Shown here piece after piece: positions 12,299 to 23,800 of a stretch of DNA of 64,000 nt. This DNA comes from Seriola aureovittata (Eukaryota > Chordata > Actinopteri > Carangiformes > Carangidae): assembly GCF_021018895.1 (NCBI RefSeq), contig NC_079372.1, positions 20,417,237-20,481,236 on the forward strand, read 5' to 3'. The stretch's first letter is position 1, and each line of letters starts with the position of its first letter. The translations under genes and the position numbers were made by a program. The notes below the pieces were generated by a model. The model saw only the letters and a list, made by a program, of their open reading frames with translations, made no database searches and was not told the DNA's origin.

Positions 12299-15200
12299 TA
12301 GCAGAGACGCAGACTGACTCACGGAGCTGAGTCTCATAAGAGGAGCTGTGAGCGTGGTGATCTAAGCTGGCGTCCATATGTGGGAGGACAAGCTCTGCTT
12401 TCACGTCCACTCCATCCTCTTTTAAAATGACAAGAAGTGGTTGTATTAAATTCCTAAGTGGTGGTACACGAGCAGATGTTTCCATGTGATAATTGAAGCA
12501 GTTCAACCAGCAGTGGGTTCATCGGAGCTTTAATGTGTGTTACTGTAAACATGTCTGGCTTTAGTTTTGTCACGTTGTAGAACAATGTCCTTGAACTCAA
12601 ATTTTTAATACCTAGACTCGATCATCAAAATACCACAAAACCCACGAGAAAACCCACAAAGGATCGCCACTGAACAACTGTGTAATGTCGTATCTTCATT
12701 TTACTCTTTTTATCTATTTTCATTTAGAAGATTTTACCGGACCTTTCAACCTCCTATTGCGGTCTTCATCAACGGATGGATTTTCCTTTTTTTGTGTGTG
12801 TGTGTGTGTTCGTCTAAATATTTCATTTCCAAGGTCAAGAATAAACGTTTATGCTCAATATCACACAGCTGCAGAACGTGGAGTGCATGTTGTATTTGCC
12901 ACTGTGCATATGTTTGCCTGGATTTCAGGCCCCTTTGCATTATACCGAGGCAGCTACTCTCATCTGTTATTTGGCAGACTGCTCACAGACTCTGACACGA
13001 TGTGAATGTAAAAATCTTACCTGATGAAGATAAAATCCTTCAGCTGAGCGGAGATCCCCAGAAACTTGCAGTGGTTCGTGGTGTAGCTGATGTTAGTCAG
13101 GACGATTTTCTTCTTATACACTTTCCCCACGTCAAAGTCCTAAAAACAGAGGATTCAAAATATTTCAAATCATTCTGTTGCTTTTAAAATCCATCAACAA
13201 AAATTGAAAAATCAGAACTCTACTGTTAATTAAAGTTACATAGCTTTAAATGGGAAACATGCACATTACAGAATTCCTGTGATAGAGTCAGAAGTGATGT
13301 TTTGTGGTGGTGTGGCACCTTGAAGAGGACGGCCTCTGGTTTACTGATGAAGGGAGACGCTCTCGACTCTTTTCCATGACCTTTTTTAGCGGGTGTGATG
13401 AGCTTCCCGCTGAACACTGCAGGTTCTTCCGGCTTCACTTTTGTCGGCACCAATGAAGTCTCGTCATTCGGGAGCTTCTGGCGCCACACGGAGAAGCAAC
13501 GGCAACAATCAGTTTATAATGAAACTGTAGAATTTGAACATCCAGAACATAAACTCAAAATCAACAGCCATAAAAAAAATGCCTCTTTATATCAAACCGC
13601 AGTGAAGATGCTAATTAAAAGTATTTTGATAGCGCAGCGGGGAACTTTATGTCATTAAGTGTAAAAAAATGAAAAATAATTTCATATAATAAACTGAAGA
13701 AGTAAAAGAGAGTGTGAACTGTGTTTAGAGGTTATAAAAATGTTATATTTTTCTACATGTCAGACTGTTTTTAAGGGTCCTGTTTTACTTTTTTGGTTTT
13801 GTCATTTTATCTCTGCTCTGTTTTTTTCTGTATTGTAAAACATTTAAAGTCAATGAATCATCTTATTAGCTTTGTTACATTGCTGTGCTCATCTATTGCA
13901 GTAGTCATTAGTGCGTTGAGAAGAAGCCTTTCATGAGAGCATCAGTCTGATCTGTATGGTCAGAGGAGAGATCACTTCTACTTGACTTGTCACACCGGCT
14001 CGGAGCTCTGAGCTGTATCGCCGCGCTCGCTCTGAGGCCTCAAAGCCACCAGCACAATGAGAAGAGATGCCTGTCGTCCCACATTTCAAGTGTGAAGGCG
14101 GCTGGATGAGACAGAGAGTCAACTCACCTCCATGACAGTGAGCCACAGACACTCATGGAGCAGCCTTTGAGCAAGGCACCATAACCCTAGATTCAAGAAA
14201 AAGTCAGAACCGGTGGAGTCAGTGGTCCAACTCTGATGTCATCGATATGATGGAGTTTGACTGATTATGTGTTTACAATTCTGTATTAGAAAGTTAGTGC
14301 TAGTTGTCTACAGGCGCTCAGTGTGTTGTACGCCAATGTGTTAGCATGACTCAGGACACAGATTCTGATAAAACATTTTGATGAACACTCATTTGAGTAA
14401 TCACTAATAGTACTGCAACTAACAATTATTTTCATTATTGACTGTTTCTTGATTCTTTTTCAACTAATCAATGAATCGTTTACTCGATAAAATGTCAGAA
14501 ACATGTGCAACTGTGCTTTGAGACTTGATTGATTTGGCACTATATAACTAAAAGTTGACTTGTCTGATCAACAGTCCAAAAGAGATGGAAAACAGCGAAG
14601 CTCCCATCTATAAACAGAACAAACCCGTGGATCGCTCAGGTCATCCTGACTCCCTCAGCGCCTTATCGTCGGCCTGGCAAGGTTTTAGACAGACCTGTGC
14701 TACCTCCACCTGCAAGCAATGAGCTTCACCATGAGCATGTGGGAGCTCCATGATACAACCCCTCCAGATCCCACACCCCCTACATGCACGATCCCCCACC
14801 AAGTAGTAAAAGTCTCCAGTGGGGGAACGATAACATGATCCCTCACCTGCTTCCCATCTGCAATCTCTGACAGTTGTGTTTATTGGAACACACTAACAAG
14901 CTGGAGGTGCAGCTCCCGGGAACTGAAACTGTGTTTTATCCACGTCCCCAGCCATGAGACCTCACCCCCCCAGTTTTCAACCAACCTGTTTAAATCAGTG
15001 AACAGTTGGATCAGTTTTGTTGTTTACATCAAAAACTGCTACACAGCTAATTCAAATCAAGCAAAGAACGGCTTTCAGTTATGTTATTTATAAATCATGC
15101 TTTAGGTGGGAAATTCATCTGCTCAAGAATATGCAATAAGAACATCCGTAGAAAAACGATATGCCTGCTCTGAATGAGACATGATTTATGACTGTTTAAT

Positions 15201-16876
15201 TTTAACAGCTTGCAGGGATTTGCTTGTGGTTGGCGGTGGCTGTTATTGTAGTGCACCTTGTAGTTCTGGTCCCACAGCCCTGAGAACTCAGGCTCAGCCA
15301 GGCTGTCAGCCAGGCTCTGGTGGTCCACTTCCTGCTGCGTGGTTTCCTCGAGGTCCACACCGTCAGAGGAAGCGGACGATGAGCTGCTTACGTCACTGAA
15401 CTCTCGTAACTGCCGGAGAAATGCACAAACACATCGAGTCATAATCGTTCAGGATCTCTTTATACTGTCACTTCACACATGGCATCTCAGATGTTAATAA
15501 ACAGCTCACGATTGTGGCTCTCTCCTCTCTGGATGGTGGGGGGCTGGGATCCAGGTAGTACAGGAGCTTCTCTCTCGCCTTCCCCAGAGACGAGAACTTG
15601 TCAGTGGTTGAGAGTTTAGGCAGCTTTGCCTGGTGCGTCTTTCTGCTCTTCGCCAGCTGTTCCTCCTGAAGGATTTTTGCCACAATCGCCACCTTGTTTG
15701 ACTTCTGCCTCTCTTCGAATTCCCTGAGAAGGGCAAATCAACAGCACTGCATTATGCTGAAATGGGGTCATATATTCCTCAGCGCACAGCAAGAGAAAAC
15801 ACCCACACACTGCTGCATGGAGTGGGAGTGGAGGACATGCATGTGGGAGAGAAAGAGGAGAGGAAAGGAAAGGAGGGAAGAGGAGAGGAGAGGACGCACT
15901 CTTGTTTTCGTTTTATCTTCTCTAGATGTTTCTGTTGGTGCATATGCTTGATGCTGTTGATGCCTTGGGCCTGCAGGGACTCTCTCAGCTGTCTCTGGTG
16001 CTGTTCTTTCTTCTGGGCATTTGCTCTGGCTCTGCTTAGTTGGACTTGTAAGCTCTCCTGAAGGAACAACGGCAGATTAATGACGCTACATTTGACCTCA
16101 TGCAACCTTATGCATTAAATTGATCATCGGAATTATAAGAAATTGATGTAACAAAATATTTTTTTTCCTAAAATATTAAATGTACCTGTTGAATGTTCAG
16201 TTCTTGAATACAGGAATAAGCATGACGATGATTACACTGCAAGATCATAATGACGGGCACATAGTACTGTTGACAACAGCATACACAGTCCAGAGGTGAA
16301 TTTACCTCATTCAAACATCAATGAAAATGAGGTCTCTGCTTCATGTCATAGCGAGGAGGAGAATTTGAAGTGGTTGGAATCAGTAAATCCAGATCCTGAT
16401 GGCATGATTTGTAAAAATGTACTGCAAGCAAACGCTGTAAATGTAAGTTTATATGATGTTTAATGAAGTTTATTAAATGTTTTACCATCGTTTAAAAGCA
16501 AAATTGCAATTTCTGTGAAATAAAGTAATTTGCAGTGTAAGGATCACACGACCACAGACATTACTGCAACTTTAACTAGTCATGCTACTACTTCCAATTT
16601 TCCATTTTCTACATCTGCCAAATATAAACTCTATTTATTTATTCACTTATTTTGTTGTAATTACATTGTAAATTGTATTATATTCTATTTAATCTGTTCT
16701 TTTATTATTATTTTTCTTATGTTTTTTTTTTGTTTGCTAATGTTATTCTAGTTTTTTTAATCTAATTTATTGTATCTCATTGTTGATTTGTCCTTTTCTT
16801 TTTGGCTCATCAGTCACCTGTGACGCACTTTGAACTGCACTAACCTGTATGAGAAGTGCTATACAAATAAAGTTTG

Positions 16877-16911
<35 letters not shown>

Positions 16912-19900
16912 AGAAACACTGGTATTCATATGGTATAAACTACAGAGCCTGGCGGGTGTCAGGGAGAAATTTGGGTTCACTCACTCACTCACTCACTCAC
17001 TCACTCACTCACTCACTCACTCTATGCAGTCTAATGTTAATTCAGTGGAAATTTGAACAATTTCATCTAAATGAAATTTTCGGTTTAGATCTAATTTTGT
17101 CAGTTCCGTGATGTGAAAGAGTTTGAGAACCACTGAATTAGAACACACACATACAGTAATATCTTAGACAGTATCTGTACTGACAGTATGTCACCACTCA
17201 TAATGCATATTACTGATTCTGTCCAGCTGAGATTAAAAAGATTTTTTCATAACTTCTAAGGCAGTAAGTTAAACTATACTGTACTGTTTGAAATTGACTG
17301 TGTCACATTTCCACCAGATTTAACGACAACGATTACATTCACTTCTATACATGAATTTAAATATACATTTATATTTGCCTCATGCACTCATAATGTGCTT
17401 ACATTGCTTTTATGATGTCTGAGCACAAATTGTATCATGATGTCTTTAAAGCTTTTTGAGTATATGATGCATCACTGATTATGGTTTATATATAAAAGGC
17501 TATTCATGTATGCACTTAGAAATGGTCTTATATTGTACTATTCATATAGCAGCTATAGATAATGTTCATAATATACAGAGCTAAAACAACAACATCACAC
17601 ACTCTGCAGCATTAGTATGTGTGGCTGCTGTTTCTTACTTGTGCAGCTGCTATGTTAGATTTCAGTGACTCAACAGCTTGCCTCCTCTTTTCCAGTAACT
17701 CCCTGTTCTGTTGGTCCTTCTCAGCCTGTTGCTGATGCATCCTGAATGAAACGGGGACAACCACAAACACTGTGAATGGTCCAATACAGTGTGAGAGAAA
17801 AACACATGTGCTGTTACTGTTTGGAATCAAAGGAGCTGAATAAGACAGATTAATTATAATAACTCGAGATGCTTCGCCCTCTATGAGCAGAAACCTCAGC
17901 AAGAAAATATTCTCTTGTCACACTGGTAATGTATAAGTTTAGGTTTCGGATTGTAAGTGCTGATGAGGAACTTGGGAGAAAGAAAGGTGAAGAAACACGT
18001 TCCCCGGAGCTCCCTGAATTCTGTTGACAGTGGATAATTGTGAGACAAATTTATGGCTCTGAAACAGATTTCTTATCACCGTTCTATATTAACACATAAA
18101 GGCATTTATAAAAAAAAAATCTGTACCTGTCATTCTATTTAAATGAACAGGCAAATCTGAGAATAACAACATAGATTTTTGCATAAACTGACAAAATTTT
18201 TTGGCAAACAAAATTCATGCAGAACGGAAGTTATCAGAAAGTGGAGGAGCTGAACAAAAGAATATAACACACAAAAAGACAGAAATGAACAATCTTGGAA
18301 GTTAAAATATGCAGACATGTCATCCTGCGGTTGGCTGGTGGTTTTGGCTGTTACTGGATAATGGCTTCTTTCACTTCTTGGAGCACAAAAAAAAAATCTT
18401 AATCAAAAATAGTGTCCTATTATATAAATAGACAACTGCTCGTTGGAAAGTTGTCATGATTTAAGTGGGATACTCCACTCAGTGCATTGGTTGTTGAAAA
18501 AGACATGTGCTACAAGGGGGCAGGTTAACACAAAGTTGACTTTTAAAATAAACAACATGTGTAAGGTATGTACAGTGTTTGTATGGTTTCTATACAGTTA
18601 GTGATTTTTGGGAAGTATCATGACTAACTGCGACTGTGCATCAATTCAAGCTCTTTCAAATATTTTGTCAGCTCCGCTTAAAACGTTTTGCCAATATGAG
18701 CGAATTATCAATAGCATGTGTCAACTTCCCAACAAGTCCTCTGAGACTCTTCATATTCTTGTCCTACTCTGAGCCCTGTTTATTGGCTTAAAAGCTGATT
18801 ACCTTTTAATGGTCTCTTTCAAGTACTTGGCAGCTATCTTGCAGTTCGCCTGGTGCTCGCCAGTTCTCTTCTGACAGTCACTCTCCTCTTTCTTCATCAC
18901 AGCTGCTTGTTTGCTACCAGAACACAAATCACAGACACTTATACCGTTATTACTCTTTACATGGCCGTTCATTCAGTTCATATAGGTGATTCTCCACACA
19001 GACTATAGAGACTTTTCATAAAAAGAATCATTAAAAAGGACTAGAGAATAATTTCACAGGACCAAAAAAATACTTTCATGGAGAACTGATAGCTTGAACA
19101 TAGATTATATTTTATTTTTCCCACTTGCATGCACAAATGAATAACTAATAATCGTTCACTCTCTGCATTATGAGTGGTATTTCACATAAATTAGATGTGT
19201 GCTTAGTTCAATTCTCAATTTTCTATGTATCAAAGAGCAGCAGAAAAACGAAAATGAAGAAGATGGTCGTTGTCCCTACTCTCTGAGACGCTGCATCTTG
19301 AGCTGTAGGTTCTGGCCGGCTTGCCTCTCCTGCCGCAGCCTCGTGTCTGCCTTCTGGGCCTTAATGACCTTGAAGACCCGCTCCTCCTCCTGCACCTCCT
19401 GCCGGAGTGAGGAGTACCTGCCAAGCTCCACCTCCACCTCACTCAGCTCCAGTCTGAGGAGCAAGGACATAGATGAGATGGATGTAGACAGAACAAGGAG
19501 CTAATGATGCTGACTGATGGTGTACATGATGCACTTGAACAGTCACTCAGAAGAGGTAAGGAGTTACGACTCTATACGGTTTTGAAGCCCAATAATTATT
19601 TAATTTTTTTGAATAATAAAAACAGATAAGTCGACCATATCAGTTGGTCAAAGAGGCAAACATTTGATCCCTGGATGATGTTGAAAAAGCCTATGAAACA
19701 TTTGAAGCCATACAGTAATTTCCCTTTAAGAGGTAGTTCCTTAAAGCAGGATGAGAGAAGAATGCCTGTCAGAAAAAGACTTCACAATCAAACCATGTTC
19801 CTCACTCCAGCTGCTTCAGCTCGGTGTTGATGTGGCCTTCCAGCTCCTCTTCACTCTGCAGCTTTTGACACAGATGCTTATGCTGGGCTCGTAGACGAAA

Positions 19901-21724
19901 CACTGCCACGCTGCAGAATAAAATAAACAAAGAGTGTGAGGCAGGAACTTCTCATATATGAATATAAAGTAGAGACCAGTCAGTTTTGAACTCACCTGTT
20001 GTCCACTGCTTTCTGTCGCTCTATCTCTTTCTCCAAGTGATCCCTCTGCTGCACCAAACTTGGAATATTCTGACGACAGAGTTTCAGTTCGTCTCTGAAA
20101 AAGAAAAGAAAAAACAACAAATCAGCGCTGACATAGAGAAAAGCTCAAGATCAAAGTCAGTCAGAAGAAATAGTTTCAAGGCTGTTAAAGTGCAACGTGT
20201 TCTGAGGCTACAGGCTAATGGATTTCCTCATGGCCACTGCAACAAAAGGATGGTAATTCTGTCAGCTAAGGCAATCTAATGAAGATATTGAAAAGCTGAG
20301 AGTGTACGCAAACACACCTCGACAGCTTTGAATTGCCCAGTGTTCTGTTTGCAGTCTAATGGTGTGCAACACAACAATCTGTGACTGGAGGGGAAGGGGG
20401 GCAGTCATAAAGAGAAAATCATAGCACATGCTACAATAAAAACTGCAGATTGGTTAAAAGCCAGGTGTGCTTAGGTTCCATTAAACTCATGTTTGATCAG
20501 AGCGCAGCACAGCTCCACACTGACCTTTGATGCCTTGTGCTAAAAGGAAACTGACAGCCATTTTTGCTGGGTGCTGCATCACAGTTCATCGGCTGCTTAA
20601 TGGCTCGCAGTGCAGACAAATAAAAAGAGGGAAGAAAAGTGGGGAGAGAGGACATTATGGGAAATGTTCTCTCTTCAGCTGAAATGATTTCCTGCAAATT
20701 GCTGAATCAATTGGTACAGAAATGATTGGTTCTGTATGAGGAGAGCAAGAGGGGAAAGACCTGGGAAAGTGGAATAACACTGAAAGAAAGAAACTAACAG
20801 AAACTGGAAAGATTGTCAGAAAATTGTGTTGGTTTTTTTTTTTTTTGGCCATGCAACAACCTGTGAAATAAAAGACACTTGTGTTTTTTTTATATTCCTA
20901 CTACAAAATAAATGCTAAGTTTACAATTACGTGCACAGACTTCAGTTAAGTCTATCTAGGTTAAGGAGCTACTGTGGCTCTAGAACTGCGTTGTTTGCCA
21001 GGTCCAGACCTGGCTTTCAGCACGTCATGCTCCTTCTGTCGGTGAAAGCAGTCCAGCTGGTCCAGGTTTCGTCTCAGCTTGAACATCCGTGCTGTCGCGG
21101 CATTACTCCTCTTCTTACCATAATCGCCCACAACCACAAGGTCACCATCACCATCGTCCTCTCTTGGGACAGATGCACAATGATATTTACGAGAGGTTGC
21201 ATATTTAATGCAAAGTCTGACTATGCATTTTGTACATACACAAAATTATACCACAATTATACCTGGAGATGTTTAGTGGTTTTTTTTTACAAACATAAAA
21301 AGTACTAAATTGAGCTTTACAATTTTACTGAGAATCACAATGAATCAGAATTACTTCATGTTCTGCAGTAGATGATGAGAAGGAGATAACATGATGAGTA
21401 CATTAACATTTATATTTTTGTGATTCAAAGAAAAGTTAAAATACCTACTCAGACAATTCTTCTAACCACTCCAAATCAGGAGGAAGAGCAGGTTCCTGGT
21501 CTGAACTTTCATCTGAAATATAAAGCTATATGTTATATTATCCCAGTCTCGTAAAACTTAGGTAAAAGAAAGAAGCAGTTATGTGTTTATGCGTGTAAAT
21601 GTATTTGAATTACAGAGAAGGTATCTCAGTGACTACAAGCATCAAACAGGAGCTGTCACTCACCCAGGTGGCCACAGCTGTCTGAAGCCACATCAGATGG
21701 ACTTTCCCTGTCTTCTTCGTCCAT
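1370..21724 (-). CDS. cfap74: cfap74, cilia- and flagella-associated protein 74 (partial; 3' end beyond left edge)
   Basis: CFAP74 is an axonemal protein of motile cilia, placed by work on the family at the central apparatus. The start ATG is at 21724-21722; an in-frame TAA lies just upstream. Coding exons in transcript order (high to low): 21664-21724, 21449-21512, 21010-21162, 19996-20094, 19806-19910, 19280-19453, 18803-18913, 17639-17741, 15900-16057, 15510-15723, 15257-15409, 13319-13477, 13021-13139, 6260-6326, 5427-5516, 4889-5074, 4585-4717, 3008-3123, 1612-1734, 1370-1491. These sum to 2510 nt, 836 codons plus two bases, with no stop and with phase preserved at every junction. Every intron reads GT-AG. 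Order is an acidic N-terminus, coiled coil (about residues 65-400), a Ser/Pro linker, then ASH-like beta-sandwich segments. Human CFAP74 is near 1,580 residues, so roughly half is missing to the left. The family call is strong; single acceptors (21162, 20094, 13477) could move by a few bases. Confidence 0.9.
2690..2935 (+). repeat. interspersed repeat of the GCATGCTAA family, copy 1
   Basis: This stretch has the pattern CTCTGTGAGG...GAGCTAAGTGCTAA...CATCTTAGTTTAGCATGCTAATTAGCACCAAACACAAA followed by GGATTCATCCTCTGAGG (positions spread over the interval). The same order of phrases occurs at 3838-4225, 43575-43850, 52560-52720 and 60555-61125. It lies in a cfap74 intron. Confidence 0.6.
3645..3677 (+). 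repeat. (TG)n microsatellite
   Basis: About 16 TG units inside a cfap74 intron. Confidence 0.9.
3838..4225 (+). repeat. GCATGCTAA-family repeat, copy 2 (longest)
   Basis: The most complete copy. It runs from CTATGCTAGTGGCTCTGTGG through GTTTAGCATTTTAGCACTAAACACAAAG to the end motif CATGGCAATCCATCCAGTAG and TTGTTGAGACATTT. The end motif is common in percomorph genomes. It lies in the cfap74 intron between 3124 and 4584. Confidence 0.65.
4302..4350 (+). repeat. poly(A) and (AT)n tract
   Basis: About 26 A residues run into 11-12 AT units. It may be the tail of an old retroposed copy, but no flanking duplication was found. Confidence 0.8.
7860..8290 (+). repeat. percomorph interspersed repeat with internal hairpin
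   Basis: The stretch GTGACATCACAAAGTTCCAG with GGGCGGGGCTTGGTGACTGC, and then CTGTGTGCATTTCTCTGTGG, belongs to a repeat common in percomorph fishes. Near its left end is a perfect 18-bp inverted repeat with a 10-base loop (7919-7936 and 7947-7964) containing a CCAAT box. Confidence 0.5.
12242..12294 (+). repeat. (AG)n microsatellite
   Basis: About 26 GA units in the large cfap74 intron. Confidence 0.95.
13478..15256. other. cfap74 intron, 1.8 kb
   Basis: The exons on either side join in phase (QNYK then KLPND). No gene or clear mobile element was recognised in it. It includes a GC-richer part at 13960-14130 and a CCCC-rich part at 14740-14960 with no supported function. Confidence 0.5.
16780..16911 (+). 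mobile_element. L2-type LINE 3' end with (GATT)n tail
   Basis: GACGCACTTTGAACTGCACT, then GAAGTGCTATACAAATAAAG, ends in about eight GATT units (16880-16911). This is the usual 3' end of fish L2-like LINEs. It lies in the cfap74 intron 16058-17638, and no open reading frame is attached. Confidence 0.6.
16978..17022 (+). repeat. (CACT)n microsatellite
   Basis: About 11 tetranucleotide units in a cfap74 intron, 66 bases after the (GATT)n tail. Confidence 0.9.
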
Positions 21725-22241
21725 TTCACCTTATTATGAATGAGGCAGAACCAGACAAACCTAACGAGAATAACGAAAAGTGGGCTGAATGGATTACCAA
21801 ACATCTTCAGTGATTTGGAAATATTACGTGGCATTGCTCGTTGAATAGCTGGAAGCCACTTTAACGCCACAGATATGTAATTCATCCACAGTCGCTTTCC
21901 TCTTGGTTCATGACGCTTATCACAAACTGCAGCAGCCGTCTCGTTTAAAAAGTAAAATTTCCATCTTAAAAATGTTTCTTGGTAAATTTAATGTTTGCCG
22001 ATTCCAAGTTGGCTCTCTTAGTGAATTGGATAAGACGTTAAGTCATAAATTGGGGTGTATAAGTAAGTAAGTGTCAGTCAGACAACGTTCAATAAGCAGA
22101 TTTCTAAAGGGAATTTGGCGTCCCGTTGAAGTTAGCTACTCAACGCGCGCTAGCTAAACTTGGAGAGCTAAACAACTAATGCTAAGTTAACGTTGTATGA
22201 TATTTCAAATTAAAAACGTTTTCAGTTACGAACGCTACTAC

Positions 22242-22330
22242 CTTGCGTAGAGAGCCTTTCCTTCTCTTGGCAAAAATATCTTCTCAAAACTACTTTTTTT
22301 CTTACGGCAAATTTAATCCGCCATGTTTGT
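22242..22330 (-). other. cfap74: probable cfap74 5' non-coding exon
   Basis: On the minus strand an AAG|GTAGTAG donor lies at 22242/22241. The acceptor that would receive it, with a pyrimidine run ending TTCTCGTTAG, is at 21761, leaving 36 nt of leader before the ATG at 21724. The exon start is not visible from sequence; it is placed near the GC-rich island and the YY1-like and X-box motifs at 22318-22348. This is inferred, since no transcript evidence can be seen. Confidence 0.5.
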
Positions 22331-22385
22331 TAATGTTTCCAAGGAGACAGGACGCAAGGGGCGCGGCCCTGACGTCCCTTCAGTC
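22318..22385 (-). promoter_or_regulatory. cfap74 promoter with RFX X-box and YY1-like motif
   Basis: The sequence at 22335-22348 is GTTTCCAAGGAGAC, an imperfect inverted repeat that fits the RFX X-box pattern (RYYNYC, short spacer, RRNRAC). RFX factors drive many motile-cilium genes through such sites. Ten bases closer to the gene, 22318-22328 (CCGCCATGTTT; AAACATGGCGG on the gene strand) fits a YY1 site, which often sits at transcription starts. A short GC-rich stretch (22354-22392) follows. The position about 90 bp upstream of the first donor is right for a core promoter. Confidence 0.55.
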
Positions 22386-22389
22386 GCCG

Positions 22390-23760
22390 CCTAGCCAAGA
22401 AACAGGTTTGGATGCGGCTGCACAGATTCCTGATTAATAACAAAATAAAACAGGTTTCCTTTAAATTATTATGACTCACTGCTCTTATTACGTCCAGAGT
22501 TTGTAATAATTTTCCCCAAAGTACTGAAGGTGACAATACATTTTTTAAAGTTTTAGTTTTTTATGCATAATTTCACATCCATAAGAGTAAATTTTCAAAT
22601 AATAACTCAACCATTCTTTCCTGCGTTGATTCTAGAAATCTATTGAAATGTTTGCTTACATTATAGTATTTCCATTTAACATTATAACTTAAATTTACCC
22701 CCTGGCAATTTATTTTTATACTTTTTTCATTTTTATTTTTCATTTTCAATTTTCCTTTGGTTGTTAAACTGTATATTTATTTATACACCTGCTAATTCTG
22801 ATGAACTGTTTACCCATTTACTATGTTTATACTTGCTCATATGTATAATGTTCCTATACATTTTCAAAAAAAAATAAACAAACAAAAACATTCAGCTGAA
22901 AGCAGCAGAGGCAAAACAGGAAACCTAATTGTAATGACAAAGTAATCTGACACGATATGGTCCATAGGTTCTGCCAAAATTACCCAGTAAGAGGTTAAAA
23001 GAGAGAAGAAACCAGTAAAATCCCTCTGTGTTAAAGAGGGAATCACTGGTGTATAGCCTTATGTGCTGTTGTAGCATACTAATAAGTGTAGCGCTGATTA
23101 AAAGGCTTCAATAAAATCTAATATCGAAAAACATAGACGTTTAGTTTTCTTCTTTTACACAATAACAGTGTGACTGTTCCAACTGTTGTTTCCTTTTTGC
23201 ACGATGATTCTATAATTTCCTTCACTATCACTGGTTTGTTTCTTTGGACTGATATCAGTCAAGCCACACGCAGCAGAAAATACCTCAGCTGGTTCAGAAA
23301 GCGTGATAGCCTGAATCTGTGTGTTATGCAGATTCTTTTGTCGAGCATGAGAGAGTGTGCAGCCCTATCTGATTTACACTGGGAAAAGACAATTTTCTAG
23401 TTGGTCAGTATTGCACTGGCACAATGGATTTGGAAAGCTGCTCTCTTTTATTTGACATAATAAATCTTTCTTTCAATTTATTATAATGTTGAAGAGGAAT
23501 TCAGAGGAGGGAGGAGAGAAGGGTGCGTTCTGCTGTATAACAGTGAAATCTTGTGATACAGGAATATTTCCTGTCACCATGGGAGACTGAATAAATAAAC
23601 AGAGTGAGCGTGCATGTGTGTGCACACGCAAGTGTATGTGTGCGAATGTGTGTGATGTAGAATAGCAGGCAGGTTTTGTTGCAGAGATAAAGGCAGAGCA
23701 AAGTAACTGTGAGTGGAAACAGAGAATCCAGCTGATATGAAGAAAAGATCAACAGGAGGC

Positions 23761-23800
<40 letters not shown>

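Larger units (their letters stand above)
6327..13020. other. large cfap74 intron (6.7 kb)
   Basis: No cfap74 exon is needed or found here: the flanking exons join in phase. It holds the repeat at 7860-8290, an exon-like open frame at 8649-8801 (minus), an (AG)n tract at 12242-12294 and a short (GT)n at 12795-12810. The rest looks like ordinary AT-rich intron. Confidence 0.7.
1370..13477 (-). other. cfap74: cfap74 exons for the ASH/HYDIN-like segments
   Basis: Exons 13319-13477 down to 1370-1491 encode residues about 466-836. Typical ASH-domain phrasing is visible: VLFKDFDVGKVYKKKIVLTN spanning a junction, then SFEPPGFLCAGMSCDMQAVF, then INEDLEGELRF with GPFSVPVKC, then INFGSHVVGQTISRTFTLTN. 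A later segment reads VTEGEIGPFDSIKLEVVFTP, then GEATLDFHIKF. Between the two ASH runs is a low-complexity Ser/Glu linker (4585-4717 and 3008-3123). The large 6.7 kb intron 6327-13020 splits one domain: exon 13021-13139 ends in AG and exon 6260-6326 starts with C, making the Ser before FEPPG. The last exon seen ends at SIMVQS plus AG before a good CAG|GTGTGT-type donor, so the gene clearly goes on to the left. Confidence 0.85.
15510..21162 (-). other. cfap74: cfap74 exons for the coiled-coil half
   Basis: These eight exons (21010-21162 down to 15510-15723) encode residues about 43-414. The first carries an acidic stretch (EEDDGDGD) followed by a basic one (GKKRSNAATARMFKLRR). The rest is almost entirely heptad-like and rich in Q, E, K, R and L, for example LRRNLDQLDCFHRQKE and EVQEEERVFKVIKAQKA. 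There are no membrane segments. Seven consecutive junctions in this half are phase 2, which suggests an old coiled-coil exon series. Introns are mostly 0.1-1.6 kb. This matches the N-terminal coiled coil known for CFAP74. Confidence 0.85.

Noticed and set aside
12300..12420. Minus-strand open frame (EDGVDVKAELVLPH...) with a possible GTGAGT donor, beside the (AG)n tract
   Set aside because: It looked like a cfap74 exon, but its phase fits neither neighbour and the flanking exons (13021-13139 and 6260-6326) join directly into a correct ASH segment.
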